Shown here: piece by piece, positions 37,430 to 45,818 of the stretch | How the letters are laid out: every line of letters begins with the position of its first letter | How positions within the stretch are numbered: position 1 is the stretch's first letter | From: Rhizobiales bacterium 65-79 | GTDB taxonomy: Bacteria; Pseudomonadota; Alphaproteobacteria; Rhizobiales; Rhizobiaceae | Length of the DNA stretch: 64,000 nt | Assembly: GCA_001896885.1 (NCBI GenBank) | Contig: MKRJ01000014.1 | Location: 337,031-401,030, forward strand | Direction: 5' to 3' | Notes under the pieces: model-generated | The model's database searches: none | Seen by the model: only the letters and a program-made list of their open reading frames with translations | What the model was told of the DNA's origin: nothing | Position numbers and translations under genes: made by a program

Positions 37430-38914
37430 ATGCGGATGGCAGATGAAGACGATCGGGCAATGGTCCCAGAGGGGGTCGCGGAAGGCGACGCCTTCCACGA
37501 CGAATGCGGTGTGTTCGGCATTTTCGGCCGGCAGGACGCCGCGGCGATCGTCACGCTCGGCCTGCACGCGCTGCAGCATCGCGGCCAGGAAGCGGCCGGC
37601 ATCGTCTCCTATGACGGCACGCAGTTCCATGTCGAACGCCATATCGGCCTGATCGGCGACACCTTCACCAAGCCCGCCGTCATGGAACGGCTGAAAGGCA
37701 CGCGGGCCATCGGCCATACGCGCTATTCGACGACCGGCGGGGCTGGCCTGCGCAATGTGCAGCCGCTCTTCGCAGAACTCGCCGACGGCGGCTTCGCAGT
37801 GGCGCACAACGGCAACATTACTAATGCCATGACGGTGCAGCGCGCGCTGCAGAAACAGGGCTCGATCTTCTCCTCGACCTCGGACACCGAGACCATCCTG
37901 CATCTCGTCGCCACCAGCCGCGAGAAGGATTTCATCTCCCGCTTCACCGACGGCATCCGGCAGCTCGAGGGTGCGTTCTCGCTGGTGGCGCTGTCGTCTA
38001 AGAAACTGATCGGCTGCCGCGACCCGCTCGGCATAAGGCCGCTCGTGCTCGGCGACCTCGACGGCTCCTACATCCTGGCCTCGGAGACCTGCGCGCTCGA
38101 CATCATCGGCGCGCGCTTCGTGCGCGACCTGAAGCCGGGAGAACTCGTCATCATCGACGGCAAGGGGATCGAAAGCCGCTTCCCCTTCGAGGAACAGAAG
38201 CCGCGCTTCTGCATCTTCGAATATGTCTATTTCGCCCGGCCCGACTCGCTGGTCGAGGGACGCAACGTCTATGACGTGCGCAAGCGGATCGGCGCGGAGC
38301 TGGCGCGGGAAAACCCTGTCGAGGCGGATCTGGTCGTGCCGGTGCCCGATTCCGGCACGCCGGCGGCCATCGGCTTCGCGCAGGAGGCCGGCCTGCCCTT
38401 CGAACTCGGCATCATCCGCAACCATTATGTCGGCCGCACCTTCATCCAGCCGACGGATTCGATCCGGCACATGGGCGTGAAGCTGAAGCACAACGCCAAC
38501 CGCCGCATCCTCGAAGGAAAGCGCGTCGTGCTGGTGGACGATTCGATCGTACGCGGCACGACCAGCCAGAAGATCGTGCAGATGGTGCGCGACGCCGGCG
38601 CTCGCGAAGTGCATATGCGCATCGCCTCGCCGCCGACGCGTTCGTCATGCTTCTACGGCGTCGATACCCCGGAAACCTCGAAGCTGCTTGCCTCGCGCAT
38701 GTCGGTGGAGGACATGGCCGAGTTCATCCGGGTCGATTCGCTCGGCTTCCTGTCGATCGACGGCCTCTACCGTGCCGTCGGCGAGGTCACCCGCGACAAC
38801 GACGCGCCGCAATTCTGCGACGCCTGCTTCACCGCGCAATATCCGACAAGGCTTGCCGACCACGAGGGCGCCGACAATGTCCGCACGCTGTCCCTGCTGG
38901 CGGCGGGAAGCTGA
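37430..38914 (+). CDS. purF: Amidophosphoribosyltransferase
   Basis: First committed enzyme of purine synthesis, transferring glutamine amide N to PRPP (494 aa). Removal of a 25-residue propeptide exposes the nucleophile C26 (CGVFGIFGRQDAAAIV). The PRPP loop is VVLVDDSIVRGTTS. Four Cys in RFCIFEYVYFARPDS, SSCFYGVDTP and CDACFTAQYP match the [4Fe-4S] ligands of the Bacillus-type enzyme, so this is the Fe-S-containing, propeptide-processed class. Two start codons are possible (37430, 37436); the choice affects only the propeptide. It is probably co-transcribed with cvpA. Confidence 0.97.
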   Translation: MRMADEDDRAMVPEGVAEGDAFHDECGVFGIFGRQDAAAIVTLGLHALQHRGQEAAGIVSYDGTQFHVERHIGLIGDTFTKPAVMERLKGTRAIGHTRYSTTGGAGLRNVQPLFAELADGGFAVAHNGNITNAMTVQRALQKQGSIFSSTSDTETILHLVATSREKDFISRFTDGIRQLEGAFSLVALSSKKLIGCRDPLGIRPLVLGDLDGSYILASETCALDIIGARFVRDLKPGELVIIDGKGIESRFPFEEQKPRFCIFEYVYFARPDSLVEGRNVYDVRKRIGAELARENPVEADLVVPVPDSGTPAAIGFAQEAGLPFELGIIRNHYVGRTFIQPTDSIRHMGVKLKHNANRRILEGKRVVLVDDSIVRGTTSQKIVQMVRDAGAREVHMRIASPPTRSSCFYGVDTPETSKLLASRMSVEDMAEFIRVDSLGFLSIDGLYRAVGEVTRDNDAPQFCDACFTAQYPTRLADHEGADNVRTLSLLAAGS

Positions 38915-38932
38915 AGTTTTCCGTCAGCGGAT

Positions 38933-39250
38933 TTAGCCCGCCAGCAGCTTCAGCCCGGCGATCCCCGCCACGATCAGCGCGATGCAGGCGAGCCGCATGG
39001 CCGTTGCCGGCTCGCCGAAGAGCGCGATGCCGAGCAAGGCCGTGCCGACCGTGCCGATGCCCGTCCAAACCGCGTAGGCCGTGCCGAGCGGCAGGGTGCG
39101 CAGCGCCAGCCCGAGCAGGCCGAGGCTGACGATCATCGACAGCACCGTGCCGACGCTGGGCAAAAGCCGCGTGAAGCCCTCGGTGAATTTGAGGCCAACC
39201 GCCCAGCCCACTTCGAATAGGCCGGCGGCGAACAGAAAGGCCCAGGCCAT
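38933..39250 (-). CDS. gdx: Guanidinium exporter, SMR family (Gdx/SugE)
   Basis: Dual-topology four-helix proton antiporter (105 aa). It has the essential Glu E13 in [19 protein letters not shown], and [17 protein letters not shown] and [20 protein letters not shown], all in the SugE/Gdx pattern rather than EmrE. Gdx proteins export guanidinium. The assignment is strengthened by a two-hairpin guanidine-II riboswitch directly upstream. The Shine-Dalgarno AAGGAGA (39263-39257) sits seven bases before the ATG. It is monocistronic and convergent with purF. Confidence 0.95.
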   Translation of the reverse strand: MAWAFLFAAGLFEVGWAVGLKFTEGFTRLLPSVGTVLSMIVSLGLLGLALRTLPLGTAYAVWTGIGTVGTALLGIALFGEPATAMRLACIALIVAGIAGLKLLAG

Positions 39251-39275
39251 CCCTCGTCTCCTTCATTGCAAAGGC

Positions 39276-39328
39276 GATGAGGTCGTCCCCATCCGAACTG
39301 TCTGGAAAACGCCCGGGGTCGTCCCCGG
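39276..39328 (-). promoter_or_regulatory. Guanidine-II (mini-ykkC) riboswitch
   Basis: Two hairpins, each with an ACGA tetraloop on the minus strand. The distal stem is CCGGGG-ACGA-CCCCGG (39328-39313); the proximal stem is GATGGGG-ACGA-CCTCATC (39293-39276, one G-U). A 19-nt linker joins them and contains UUUUCC, able to pair with the GGAGA of the downstream Shine-Dalgarno. This is the established architecture of the class, in which guanidinium binds both ACGR loops and opens the ribosome-binding site. The gdx start is 25 nt beyond the second hairpin. Confidence 0.9.
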
Positions 39329-39372
39329 CCTCGCCAATATAGGCACCCTCTCCTGCCGATCAACATGTTCGT

Positions 39373-39449
39373 GCGTCATCCCGGTTTCCGATGCATGCGG
39401 AGCAAGCCCGGGCCATTTGCCTTGCGCTGCCCGGAAACCGGGGTGGCGT
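39373..39449. repeat. REP-like palindromic element
   Basis: Inverted arms GCGTCATCCCGGTTTCCG (39373-39390) and CGGAAACCGGGGTGGCGT (39432-39449) match at 15 of 18 positions, with a 41-base centre. It lies between the riboswitch promoter region and the DoxX gene. It shares GTCATCC-type ends with the element at 32059-32204. Confidence 0.65.
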
Positions 39450-39461
39450 CCCTGATGACCG

Positions 39462-39875
39462 CTACGCTGCCGCATGCGTTCCGTTGAAAGCGCTCCGCCG
39501 CACCGCCAGCATATTCCCCGGCCCGTGCACCGCCGCGAAGAGCAGCCCGGCAATAAAGGTGAAATGGTCCACGAAGAAGCCGAACTCAGCCTGGTTTCCC
39601 TGCCAATGCGAGGGTCCGTGGAAGGAGAAGGCGAGGAAAAGCACATAGGCTCCCGCCAGCAGCGCCGCTTCCGAGAAATAAGCGCCGGTGAGGAAAGCGA
39701 GCACCAGCGCCAGCTCGAAAAATGCTGCGATCCATGCCAGCGGCAGGGCGAACGGGAAGCCCGCCGCGGCGATATAGGAGGCCGTGTCCGCCATGCCGGC
39801 GAATTTGAACGCAGCCGCCATCAAAAACACCGCCGCGAAGATCAGCCGGGCGGCCAGGATTGCGATCGTTTTCAT
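39462..39875 (-). CDS. DoxX family membrane protein
   Basis: A 137-aa protein with four hydrophobic helices (IAILAARLIFAAVFLMAAAF, FALPLAWIAAFFELALVLAF, AALLAGAYVLFLAFSFHG, HFTFIAGLLFAAVHGPGNML) and the DoxX-type FKFAG motif in the first loop. Family members are linked to thiosulfate oxidation or redox and oxidative-stress membrane complexes, but most are unstudied. The ATG at 39875 follows GAGGGACAG; the longer in-frame form lacks a signal. It is divergent from the SDR gene at 40027. Confidence 0.85.
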   Translation of the reverse strand: MKTIAILAARLIFAAVFLMAAAFKFAGMADTASYIAAAGFPFALPLAWIAAFFELALVLAFLTGAYFSEAALLAGAYVLFLAFSFHGPSHWQGNQAEFGFFVDHFTFIAGLLFAAVHGPGNMLAVRRSAFNGTHAAA

Positions 39876-40026
39876 CTGTCCCTCCTCGGGATGGTTTCGA
39901 CTTCCCCGAGGACGCGCGCCTCGATCCGATCCCGACATGGCGCCGCATTTTCCCCCACCCGGGTTCCGTTCATCGCGGAAACGTAATATCGGAGGCGCAA
40001 CAAGGCTCTAGCAGATCGGTTTCCCG

Positions 40027-40773
40027 ATGACGACAGTTCCAGACCTTTCCGGCCGCATCGCGCTCATCACCGGCGCCTCGCGCGGCATCGGCTACCAACT
40101 GGCGAAGCAGATCGCCGCAGCCGGCGCGCATGTGATCGCGGTAGCGCGCACGGTCGGCGGACTGGAGGAACTGGACGACGAGATCAGGGCAGCGGGCGGC
40201 GAGGCGACCCTGGTGCCGCTCGACCTCGCCGACATGGCCGGCATCGACCGGCTCGGCGGCGCCATCTTCGAGCGGTGGGGCCGGCTCGACGTTATGGTGG
40301 CGAATGCCGGCATTCTCGGCGTCATCTCGCCGATCGGCCATATCGAGGCGAAGACCTTCGAGAAGGTCATGACGATCAATGTCACCGCGACGTGGCGGCT
40401 GATCCGTTCCATGGAGCCGCTTCTGAGGAAATCCGACGCCGGGCGGGCCATCCTCCTTTCATCGGGTGTGTCGCACACGGCGCGCGCGTTCTGGAGCGCC
40501 TATGCCGCTTCCAAATCGGCGGTGGAAACGATGGCGCGATGCTGGGCCGAAGAGACGAAGAACACGCCCCTGCGCGTCAATTCGGTCACGCCGGGGCCGA
40601 CACGCACGGCGATGCGTGCCCAGGCGATGCCCGGCGAGGATCCGGACACGCTGCCGCACCCTTCCGAGGTCGCCGCCAAGATCGTGAAGCTGGCAAGCCC
40701 GACCCTCGCCGAGACGGGAATGCTGTTCGACGTGCGGGCGGACCGCTTCAAGAAATACGTCATGCCGGCCTGA
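40027..40773 (+). CDS. SDR-family NAD(P)-dependent oxidoreductase
   Basis: Classical short-chain dehydrogenase (248 aa). Cofactor loop TGASRGIG (15-22), NAG motif at 93-95, and the catalytic S146, Y159 and K163 in LLSSGVSH and SAYAASKSAVETMA are intact. C-terminal VRADRFKKYVMPA is short. The residue after beta-2 (AVARTVGGLEEL) suggests NADP. The substrate is unknown. It overlaps no neighbour; the convergent FMN reductase gene ends 20 bases away. Confidence 0.9.
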   Translation: MTTVPDLSGRIALITGASRGIGYQLAKQIAAAGAHVIAVARTVGGLEELDDEIRAAGGEATLVPLDLADMAGIDRLGGAIFERWGRLDVMVANAGILGVISPIGHIEAKTFEKVMTINVTATWRLIRSMEPLLRKSDAGRAILLSSGVSHTARAFWSAYAASKSAVETMARCWAEETKNTPLRVNSVTPGPTRTAMRAQAMPGEDPDTLPHPSEVAAKIVKLASPTLAETGMLFDVRADRFKKYVMPA

Positions 40774-40793
40774 GGCGCGGCCGCGCCATCGGC

Positions 40794-41357
40794 TCAGCCG
40801 CGCATCGTCTTCAGCGCGGCAGCCCAGCGGTGAAGCTCCGAAAGCATCACCCTGGCGCCGTCGACCATAAGGTCCGTCGGCGTGAACACGCCATCCTTGA
40901 TGTGCTGCGCGAAGAACTGGACGCTCACCGATTCCGGGATGGGCATCACCTTCACCGTGGTCAACGTCTGCTTCTCCATCTGCTGCGCGCGCAAGCCGCC
41001 CGAGACGCCGCCATAGCTGACGAATCCGGCCGGCTTGTAGGCCCATTCGGCGCTGAGATAGGACACCGCGTTGATGAAGGAGGGAGGCGGCCCGTAGTTG
41101 TATTCCGGCGTGACGAAGACGAAGGCGTCGCCCCGCTCGATCGTCGCGCTCCATTTCTTGGTGTGTTCGTGAACGTACTTTTTCGCGCGCGGGTGCTCGG
41201 GCTCGTCGAGGAGCGGCAGGCTGAAATCGACGAGGTCCAGGAGTTCGGCGTCGAATTCGGAATTCGCCGCGGCATATTGGTTGAACCAGTGCCCGAGCGG
41301 CGGACCCTTGCGTCCCGGCCGCGTGCTCACGATGATGGTTTGAAGTTTCAGCGCCAC
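40794..41357 (-). CDS. NADPH-dependent FMN reductase family protein
   Basis: Flavodoxin-like quinone or FMN reductase (187 aa). FMN phosphate loop STRPGRKGPPLGHWF, the PEYNYGPPPSFINAVSY loop and YGGVSGGLRAQQ are the signature of the YLR011w/AzoR-related family. It starts at GTG 41357 with AGGAGACGAAC upstream. A near-perfect -10 embedded in a small palindrome (41379-41394) implies repression, perhaps by a redox- or quinone-sensing regulator encoded elsewhere. Confidence 0.88.
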   Translation of the reverse strand: MALKLQTIIVSTRPGRKGPPLGHWFNQYAAANSEFDAELLDLVDFSLPLLDEPEHPRAKKYVHEHTKKWSATIERGDAFVFVTPEYNYGPPPSFINAVSYLSAEWAYKPAGFVSYGGVSGGLRAQQMEKQTLTTVKVMPIPESVSVQFFAQHIKDGVFTPTDLMVDGARVMLSELHRWAAALKTMRG

Positions 41358-41378
41358 GTTCGTCTCCTGTCTTTGCCT

Positions 41379-41394
41379 TGTCCATTATAGGACA
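41379..41394 (-). promoter_or_regulatory. TATAAT -10 element inside inverted repeat TGTCC-N6-GGACA
   Basis: On the minus strand TGTCC-TATAAT-GGACA. The central hexamer is a consensus -10 for the FMN reductase gene, 22 bases from its GTG, and the arms form an inverted repeat across it, as expected for a repressor operator. The -35 is poor. Confidence 0.5.
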
Positions 41395-41576
41395 GTGCTA
41401 CTGCCTGGTTGACCTCGGCGCCCCTCTTAAACGGCGAACGCACCGTTCGCAAAGCTGATAATACGCTCACGAAGTCGGCCAGGGCCAGCAAGGAACGCCT
41501 TGTTAACGCCATGCGAGGGACGATAATCGTCGCTCATCGATTCGACAGTGGAACATCGACTTTTCAGGAGGAAGAG

Positions 41577-41771
41577 ATGGCTGCGGCAGCGACAACATTC
41601 GTCTGGTGGCTCGTCGTCGCCAGCCCGCAGGGCGGGATGGTGGTGATGCCGAATTCCTTCGACACCCGCGATGCCTGCATGGCCGCCGTGACCGAGTTCC
41701 AGAAGAACACGGGCCAGGCGAACTGGGTCATGCAGTGCGTTCCGACCCCGGACCAGAATTTCGAGGAGTAG
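41577..41771 (+). CDS. Small hypothetical protein (64 aa)
   Basis: Begins at the ATG at 41577 behind an excellent AGGAGGAAGAG ribosome-binding site. The N-terminal half is hydrophobic (FVWWLVVASPQGGMVVM), with two Cys (DACMAAV and VMQCVP) that could form a disulfide, ending QNFEE. It may be a small secreted or membrane protein. I do not recognise a family. The open frame extends upstream without a signal and is not used. Confidence 0.6.
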   Translation: MAAAATTFVWWLVVASPQGGMVVMPNSFDTRDACMAAVTEFQKNTGQANWVMQCVPTPDQNFEE

Positions 41772-41777
41772 CAGGCC

Positions 41778-42281
41778 TCATGCCGCGCTGACCGACATTT
41801 CTGGCCGCGTGTTGAGCGTCTGGAACACGACGCAATAGCGTTCCGTCAGCTTCAGAAGCGTGGCCTTGCGATCCTCAGGCTCGTCGGTATCGAGGTGGAA
41901 GGCGAGCCGGATCGCCTTGAACCCGACCGGCGCATCCTTGGCGACGCCGAGCGTACCGCGGAAGTCGAGGTCGCCCTCGGCCGTGACGGTCGCGTCGCCA
42001 AGCCTGAAATCGAGCGCGGTGGCGACGGCTTTCAGAGTGACGCCCGCGCAGGCGACCAGCGCCTCCAGCAGCATGTCGCCAGAGCACAGTTCGAGACCGG
42101 AGCCGCCGGACGCCGGATGGAGTCCGGCCACGGCAAGCGCCCTACCCGTCTCCACCTTGCAGGCAATGTTGCGGTCGTCGATCGAGCCCCTGGCTCTCAA
42201 CGTGATGACGGCCCGGGACGGCTCCGCGCGATAGGTCTCCTTGATCGGGGCCTGCAGCTTCTTCAGCGATTCGGCATCCAT
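41778..42281 (-). CDS. OsmC family protein
   Basis: A 167-aa OsmC/Ohr-fold protein. The first Cys-type region and LCSGDMLLEALVACAGVTLK carry the family pattern with Cys in the buried helix, followed by AVATALDFRLGDATVTAEGD. OsmC proteins reduce organic hydroperoxides through paired Cys; this one looks like the broader OsmC-like group, so peroxidase activity is uncertain. It is 4 bases downstream of the DUF4260 gene, likely co-transcribed. Confidence 0.88.
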   Translation of the reverse strand: MDAESLKKLQAPIKETYRAEPSRAVITLRARGSIDDRNIACKVETGRALAVAGLHPASGGSGLELCSGDMLLEALVACAGVTLKAVATALDFRLGDATVTAEGDLDFRGTLGVAKDAPVGFKAIRLAFHLDTDEPEDRKATLLKLTERYCVVFQTLNTRPEMSVSAA

Positions 42282-42285
42282 CCGC

Positions 42286-42714
42286 CTATCTCCTCTTCTT
42301 TCCGCCAGCCCGGCCTTTTTGTCCGAGATGGGTGTCGCCGAAAGCGGTGGCGTATTTCAGCCCGTAGCCGAGAGCGCGATCGATGCCGATATGGGCCGTC
42401 CAGATCAGCGCCACGGCAATCGCCGCCGGCTGCCCGCTCTCATATCCCGCGAAACCAACCAGCGCCGGTCCGACATAGGAATGAACCGCGTTGTAGGCCA
42501 CGGAACCCGGCCTGTTACCGGCCATATAGGCAAAGAAGGAAAGATCGGGGAAGAGGAACAGGACCAGGTAGATCCACCAGCTTTGGCCGGTGAGGGAATA
42601 GGCGAAGGTCGCCAGGGCGAAGACCGCCAGCCCCTCCGCCTTCAGGAGGATCAGGGGCACACCCACGACGGAGCGGTCCGCCCTTGCGAAGGGCTGCGTT
42701 CCGTCACTCTCCAT
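42286..42714 (-). CDS. DUF4260 domain-containing membrane protein
   Basis: A 142-aa protein with four hydrophobic segments (PLILLKAEGLAVFALATFAY, WWIYLVLFLFPDLSFFAYMA, YNAVHSYVGPALVGFAGYES, AIAVALIWTAHIGIDRALGY). The FPDLSFFAYMAG and HIGIDRALGYGLKY stretches are the DUF4260 pattern. C-terminal KKRR is basic. The function is unknown. The ATG at 42714 is preferred to one 17 codons upstream because it begins the family match. Confidence 0.85.
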   Translation of the reverse strand: MESDGTQPFARADRSVVGVPLILLKAEGLAVFALATFAYSLTGQSWWIYLVLFLFPDLSFFAYMAGNRPGSVAYNAVHSYVGPALVGFAGYESGQPAAIAVALIWTAHIGIDRALGYGLKYATAFGDTHLGQKGRAGGKKRR

Positions 42715-42970
42715 GTTCAGCTCCCGATTTTTGACGAGGCCGCAATGGGGCATCGTTCGGGGCAAAGATCAAGCGGACCGGAGCAGGATGGGCGCCCGGA
42801 ACGGCATCGGCGTGCACCGGCCCGGCCGAAGCTTCCGGAGGCAACGGCGCCGCCTTTCCATTCACCGGCCGTCCACATCGCAACCTACGGCGGGTTGACG
42901 CGCGATTATCTTCCACTACCTTTGCCGTGCCGGTGGAGGGGCCGGACGACTGAACTGCGGGAGGTGTGGT

Positions 42971-44941
42971 ATGGTCCAGACCGTTGCAGTGTTCTTCGGC
43001 GTAATCGTCGTATGGCTGGCTGCGGCCCTTTATCTCGCGGCGCGGCTGGGACTTAGCCTCCATCAGGCTATCCTCTATGTCCCCCTCAAGCTTGCCTACC
43101 GGATCGACGACCGGCCGGCGACCACCGTCCGCAAGGCCGAATCACCCGTCATCTATGTGGTCCTGCATCAGTCGCGGCTCGACCCGGTGCTGATGCTGTC
43201 CCTGCTGCCGCCCGAGACCCTGCACATCCTCGACCAGGAATCGGCGCGGTCCATCTGGCTGGAGCCATGGCGCGAACTGGCGCGCACCATCGAGTTCAAC
43301 GCGCACCATGTTTTCGTCAGCCGCCGGCTGGTCAGGCACCTGCGCGGCAAAGGCCGGCTGGCGGTCTATATGCCCGACGACGTGGAGCCGGACGCCAAGG
43401 CCTTCCGGCTCTATCGCGCGGTGGCACGAATCGCCACCCAGGCCGACGCGAAGATCGTACCGATATTCGTCGGCGGGTCCCGCCATTCCTGGCTTTCGCT
43501 CTCGCCGCCTGCCGTCGCGCCGCGCCGGCTGCTGCCGAAGCTCTCGATCACGGCGTTGACGGCAGCCACGCTCGGTGAATTGCGGGAGCGGCCCGGCCAT
43601 CCCCCCGCCACCGCCTCCAACGCGCTTTTCGACTATTGCGCGACGGCCCGGTTCGCCGCCGCCAACCTGTCGCGCAGCCTGTTTGCGGCCGTGCGCGATG
43701 CAGCCGACCTCTACGGCAACGACCGCATCGCCATCGGCGACGAGGCCGTCACGCTCACCTATCGCCGGCTTCTGGCCGATGCGCGCCGCGCCGGCAGGAG
43801 ACTGGCCGCCATCACGGCGGAAGGAGAGCCGGTCGGGCTGCTGCTTCCAGGCGGCCCCGCGCTTGCGATATCGCTTCTCGCCTTGAACGCCGCGGGCCGC
43901 GTCGCGGCTCTTCCGGATGTGAGAGGCGGCGCCGCGGCCATGGCGGCGGCATTCGAGACGGCAGGGATCAAGACCGTCCTTTCCATGCATCGCTACGTCG
44001 AGGAAGCGAACCTCGCCGAGCTGGCGGCCACGCTCGAAGCGCGCGGTATGCGCCTGATCTGGCTGGAGGAGATCGAAAGATCGGCATCCCTTCTCGACAG
44101 GCTGACGGCTCGGAAGCTTTGGCACCAGCCGGTCCTGCAGAAAGGTGCGAACCGGCCGGCCGTCATGCTCTTCACGGCGGAGCGCGGCGCGCAGTCGGCA
44201 GTCGTGCTGTCCGACCGCAACCTCCTGGCCAACGCCATGCAGGTGGCGGCGCGCCTTTCGGTGTCGCCGCGGGACAGGGTGGTCGAGGCGCTTCCGGTCT
44301 CCGACGCGCTCGGGCTCACGGCCGGCCTTGTCCTGCCGCTCCTTTCCGGGGCGGAAACGCGTTTCGTCGATTTGTCCGCGGAACCGATGCGGGGTCCGAA
44401 ATTCCGTACCGCCGATGGCCCGAGCGTCATCGTGGGGTCGGATGCATTTCTCGCCGCCTATGCCGATGGGGCCGAAGCCGAGGAGATCGCGGGAGTGCGG
44501 ACCGTCCTCGCCGACGATGCCGTGCTGCGCGCTGAAACCGCCCGGTTCTGGTCGGAACGGCCGGGCACGACCGTCCTGCATGCCTTCGTCCGGCCGGAAG
44601 CGGCGGGCGCGATCGCCCTCAACAGCCTTACGCATAATCGCTCGGGCAGCACCGGCAGGCTGCTTCCCGGGATGGAAATCCGGCTGGAAGCCGTGGAGGG
44701 ATTGGCCGATGGCGGCCGCCTGTGGATATCCGGGCCGAACGTGATGCTCGGCCGCATCGGCGGCGAGGCTCCCGGCATCCTGCAGCCGCCGCTTGGCGGA
44801 TGGCACGATATCGGCGATGCCGTCTCGACGGATCGCGAGGGCTTCTTCACCCGCCATGGACGCGCCGATAGCGTCGAGGCGACCGGTGTGCAATCGCCGG
44901 AAACCGCGCGCTCCCAGGGAAGGCGGGCAAAAGCGGCCTGA
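42971..44941 (+). CDS. Acyltransferase fused to degenerate AMP-ligase domain (Aas-like)
   Basis: A 656-aa protein. A transmembrane segment (3-25) is followed by a PlsC-like acyltransferase domain with the HX4D motif H66-Q-S-R-L-D71 (VVLHQSRLDPVLM). Residues about 240-635 resemble the acyl-ACP/CoA synthetase half of Aas, including GWHDIGDAVSTDREGFFTRH near the end. The AMP-binding loop, normally TSGTTGxPK, reads TAERGAQSAVVLSD, and the chain ends before the catalytic-Lys subdomain, so ligase activity is doubtful. It is next to pssA and psd, so a phospholipid remodelling role is plausible. Confidence 0.82.
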   Translation: MVQTVAVFFGVIVVWLAAALYLAARLGLSLHQAILYVPLKLAYRIDDRPATTVRKAESPVIYVVLHQSRLDPVLMLSLLPPETLHILDQESARSIWLEPWRELARTIEFNAHHVFVSRRLVRHLRGKGRLAVYMPDDVEPDAKAFRLYRAVARIATQADAKIVPIFVGGSRHSWLSLSPPAVAPRRLLPKLSITALTAATLGELRERPGHPPATASNALFDYCATARFAAANLSRSLFAAVRDAADLYGNDRIAIGDEAVTLTYRRLLADARRAGRRLAAITAEGEPVGLLLPGGPALAISLLALNAAGRVAALPDVRGGAAAMAAAFETAGIKTVLSMHRYVEEANLAELAATLEARGMRLIWLEEIERSASLLDRLTARKLWHQPVLQKGANRPAVMLFTAERGAQSAVVLSDRNLLANAMQVAARLSVSPRDRVVEALPVSDALGLTAGLVLPLLSGAETRFVDLSAEPMRGPKFRTADGPSVIVGSDAFLAAYADGAEAEEIAGVRTVLADDAVLRAETARFWSERPGTTVLHAFVRPEAAGAIALNSLTHNRSGSTGRLLPGMEIRLEAVEGLADGGRLWISGPNVMLGRIGGEAPGILQPPLGGWHDIGDAVSTDREGFFTRHGRADSVEATGVQSPETARSQGRRAKAA

Positions 44942-45814
44942 TCAGTCCGCGTTGCGATCGTCCGCGACTTTGACGGCGCCTGCCTTGCCGCCCTCCTGGT
45001 CCTCTTCCGGCTCCGGCTCGAGGCCGCCGAGTTCCTCTTCCGCGCGATGCGAATAGGCGCGGAAGCCGAAGGGCAGCGACCCGAGATAGAGCAGCGCGGA
45101 AACGACGAGCGTCTGCCAGGTGTAGTTCGCCAGCAGCGATACGTAGAGCACCACGATCAGTATCAGCGGCAGCACGATATCGCGATGGATCTTGGTGCTG
45201 ATCCCCTTGCCGGAATAGACCGGCAACCGGCTGATCAGGAGGAGCGCCACCAGGAACGCATAGACCGTCGAAGCATAGGCGAAAATTTGCGTCCGATCGA
45301 CGCCGAGGAAACCCAGATAGGCGGGCAGCAGCACCAGGACGGCGCCGGCCGGCGCGGGGACGCCGACGAAATAATCCGAATGCCGCCCGGGAACGTTGGG
45401 CGCCTCGCCCATGACGTTGAAGCGCGCCAGGCGCAGCGCGCAGGCGATGGCGAAGAGCAGCGCCGCGATCCAGCCGAGGCCGCGCGCCTCCTCCAGCACA
45501 TAGGCGTAAAGCACCAGCGCCGGCGCGACGCCGAAATTAACGATGTCGGCGAGCGAATCCATCTGCGCGCCGAACTTCGTCGTCGTCTTCAGCATCCGGG
45601 CGGTGCGGCCGTCTATGCCATCGAGGAAGGCGGCCACGAGCACCATGATGACGGCCGTCTCGAAACGCCCCTCGAATGCCAGCCTTATGCCCGACAGTCC
45701 CGCGCAGATGGCGAGGACCGTGATCAGGTTCGGCACGATCATGCGCAGCGGGATCTCGCGTATGCGCGGACCGCCCATGCCATGCGGCTCGAAGGGTGGG
45801 AACGGGCCGACCAT
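44942..45814 (-). CDS. pssA: CDP-diacylglycerol--serine O-phosphatidyltransferase
   Basis: Membrane enzyme making phosphatidylserine, precursor of PE (290 aa). The CDP-alcohol phosphatidyltransferase signature is complete: D65-G-I-D68-G-R-T-A-R73 then G82, D86 and D90. About eight helices are predicted, with a Glu-rich cytoplasmic tail (LGGLEPEPEEDQEGG). It is 4 bases after psd, so psd-pssA is one operon. The gene is back to back (convergent) with the acyltransferase fusion, whose stop it touches. Confidence 0.96.
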   Translation of the reverse strand: MVGPFPPFEPHGMGGPRIREIPLRMIVPNLITVLAICAGLSGIRLAFEGRFETAVIMVLVAAFLDGIDGRTARMLKTTTKFGAQMDSLADIVNFGVAPALVLYAYVLEEARGLGWIAALLFAIACALRLARFNVMGEAPNVPGRHSDYFVGVPAPAGAVLVLLPAYLGFLGVDRTQIFAYASTVYAFLVALLLISRLPVYSGKGISTKIHRDIVLPLILIVVLYVSLLANYTWQTLVVSALLYLGSLPFGFRAYSHRAEEELGGLEPEPEEDQEGGKAGAVKVADDRNAD

Positions 45815-45818
45815 GGCG

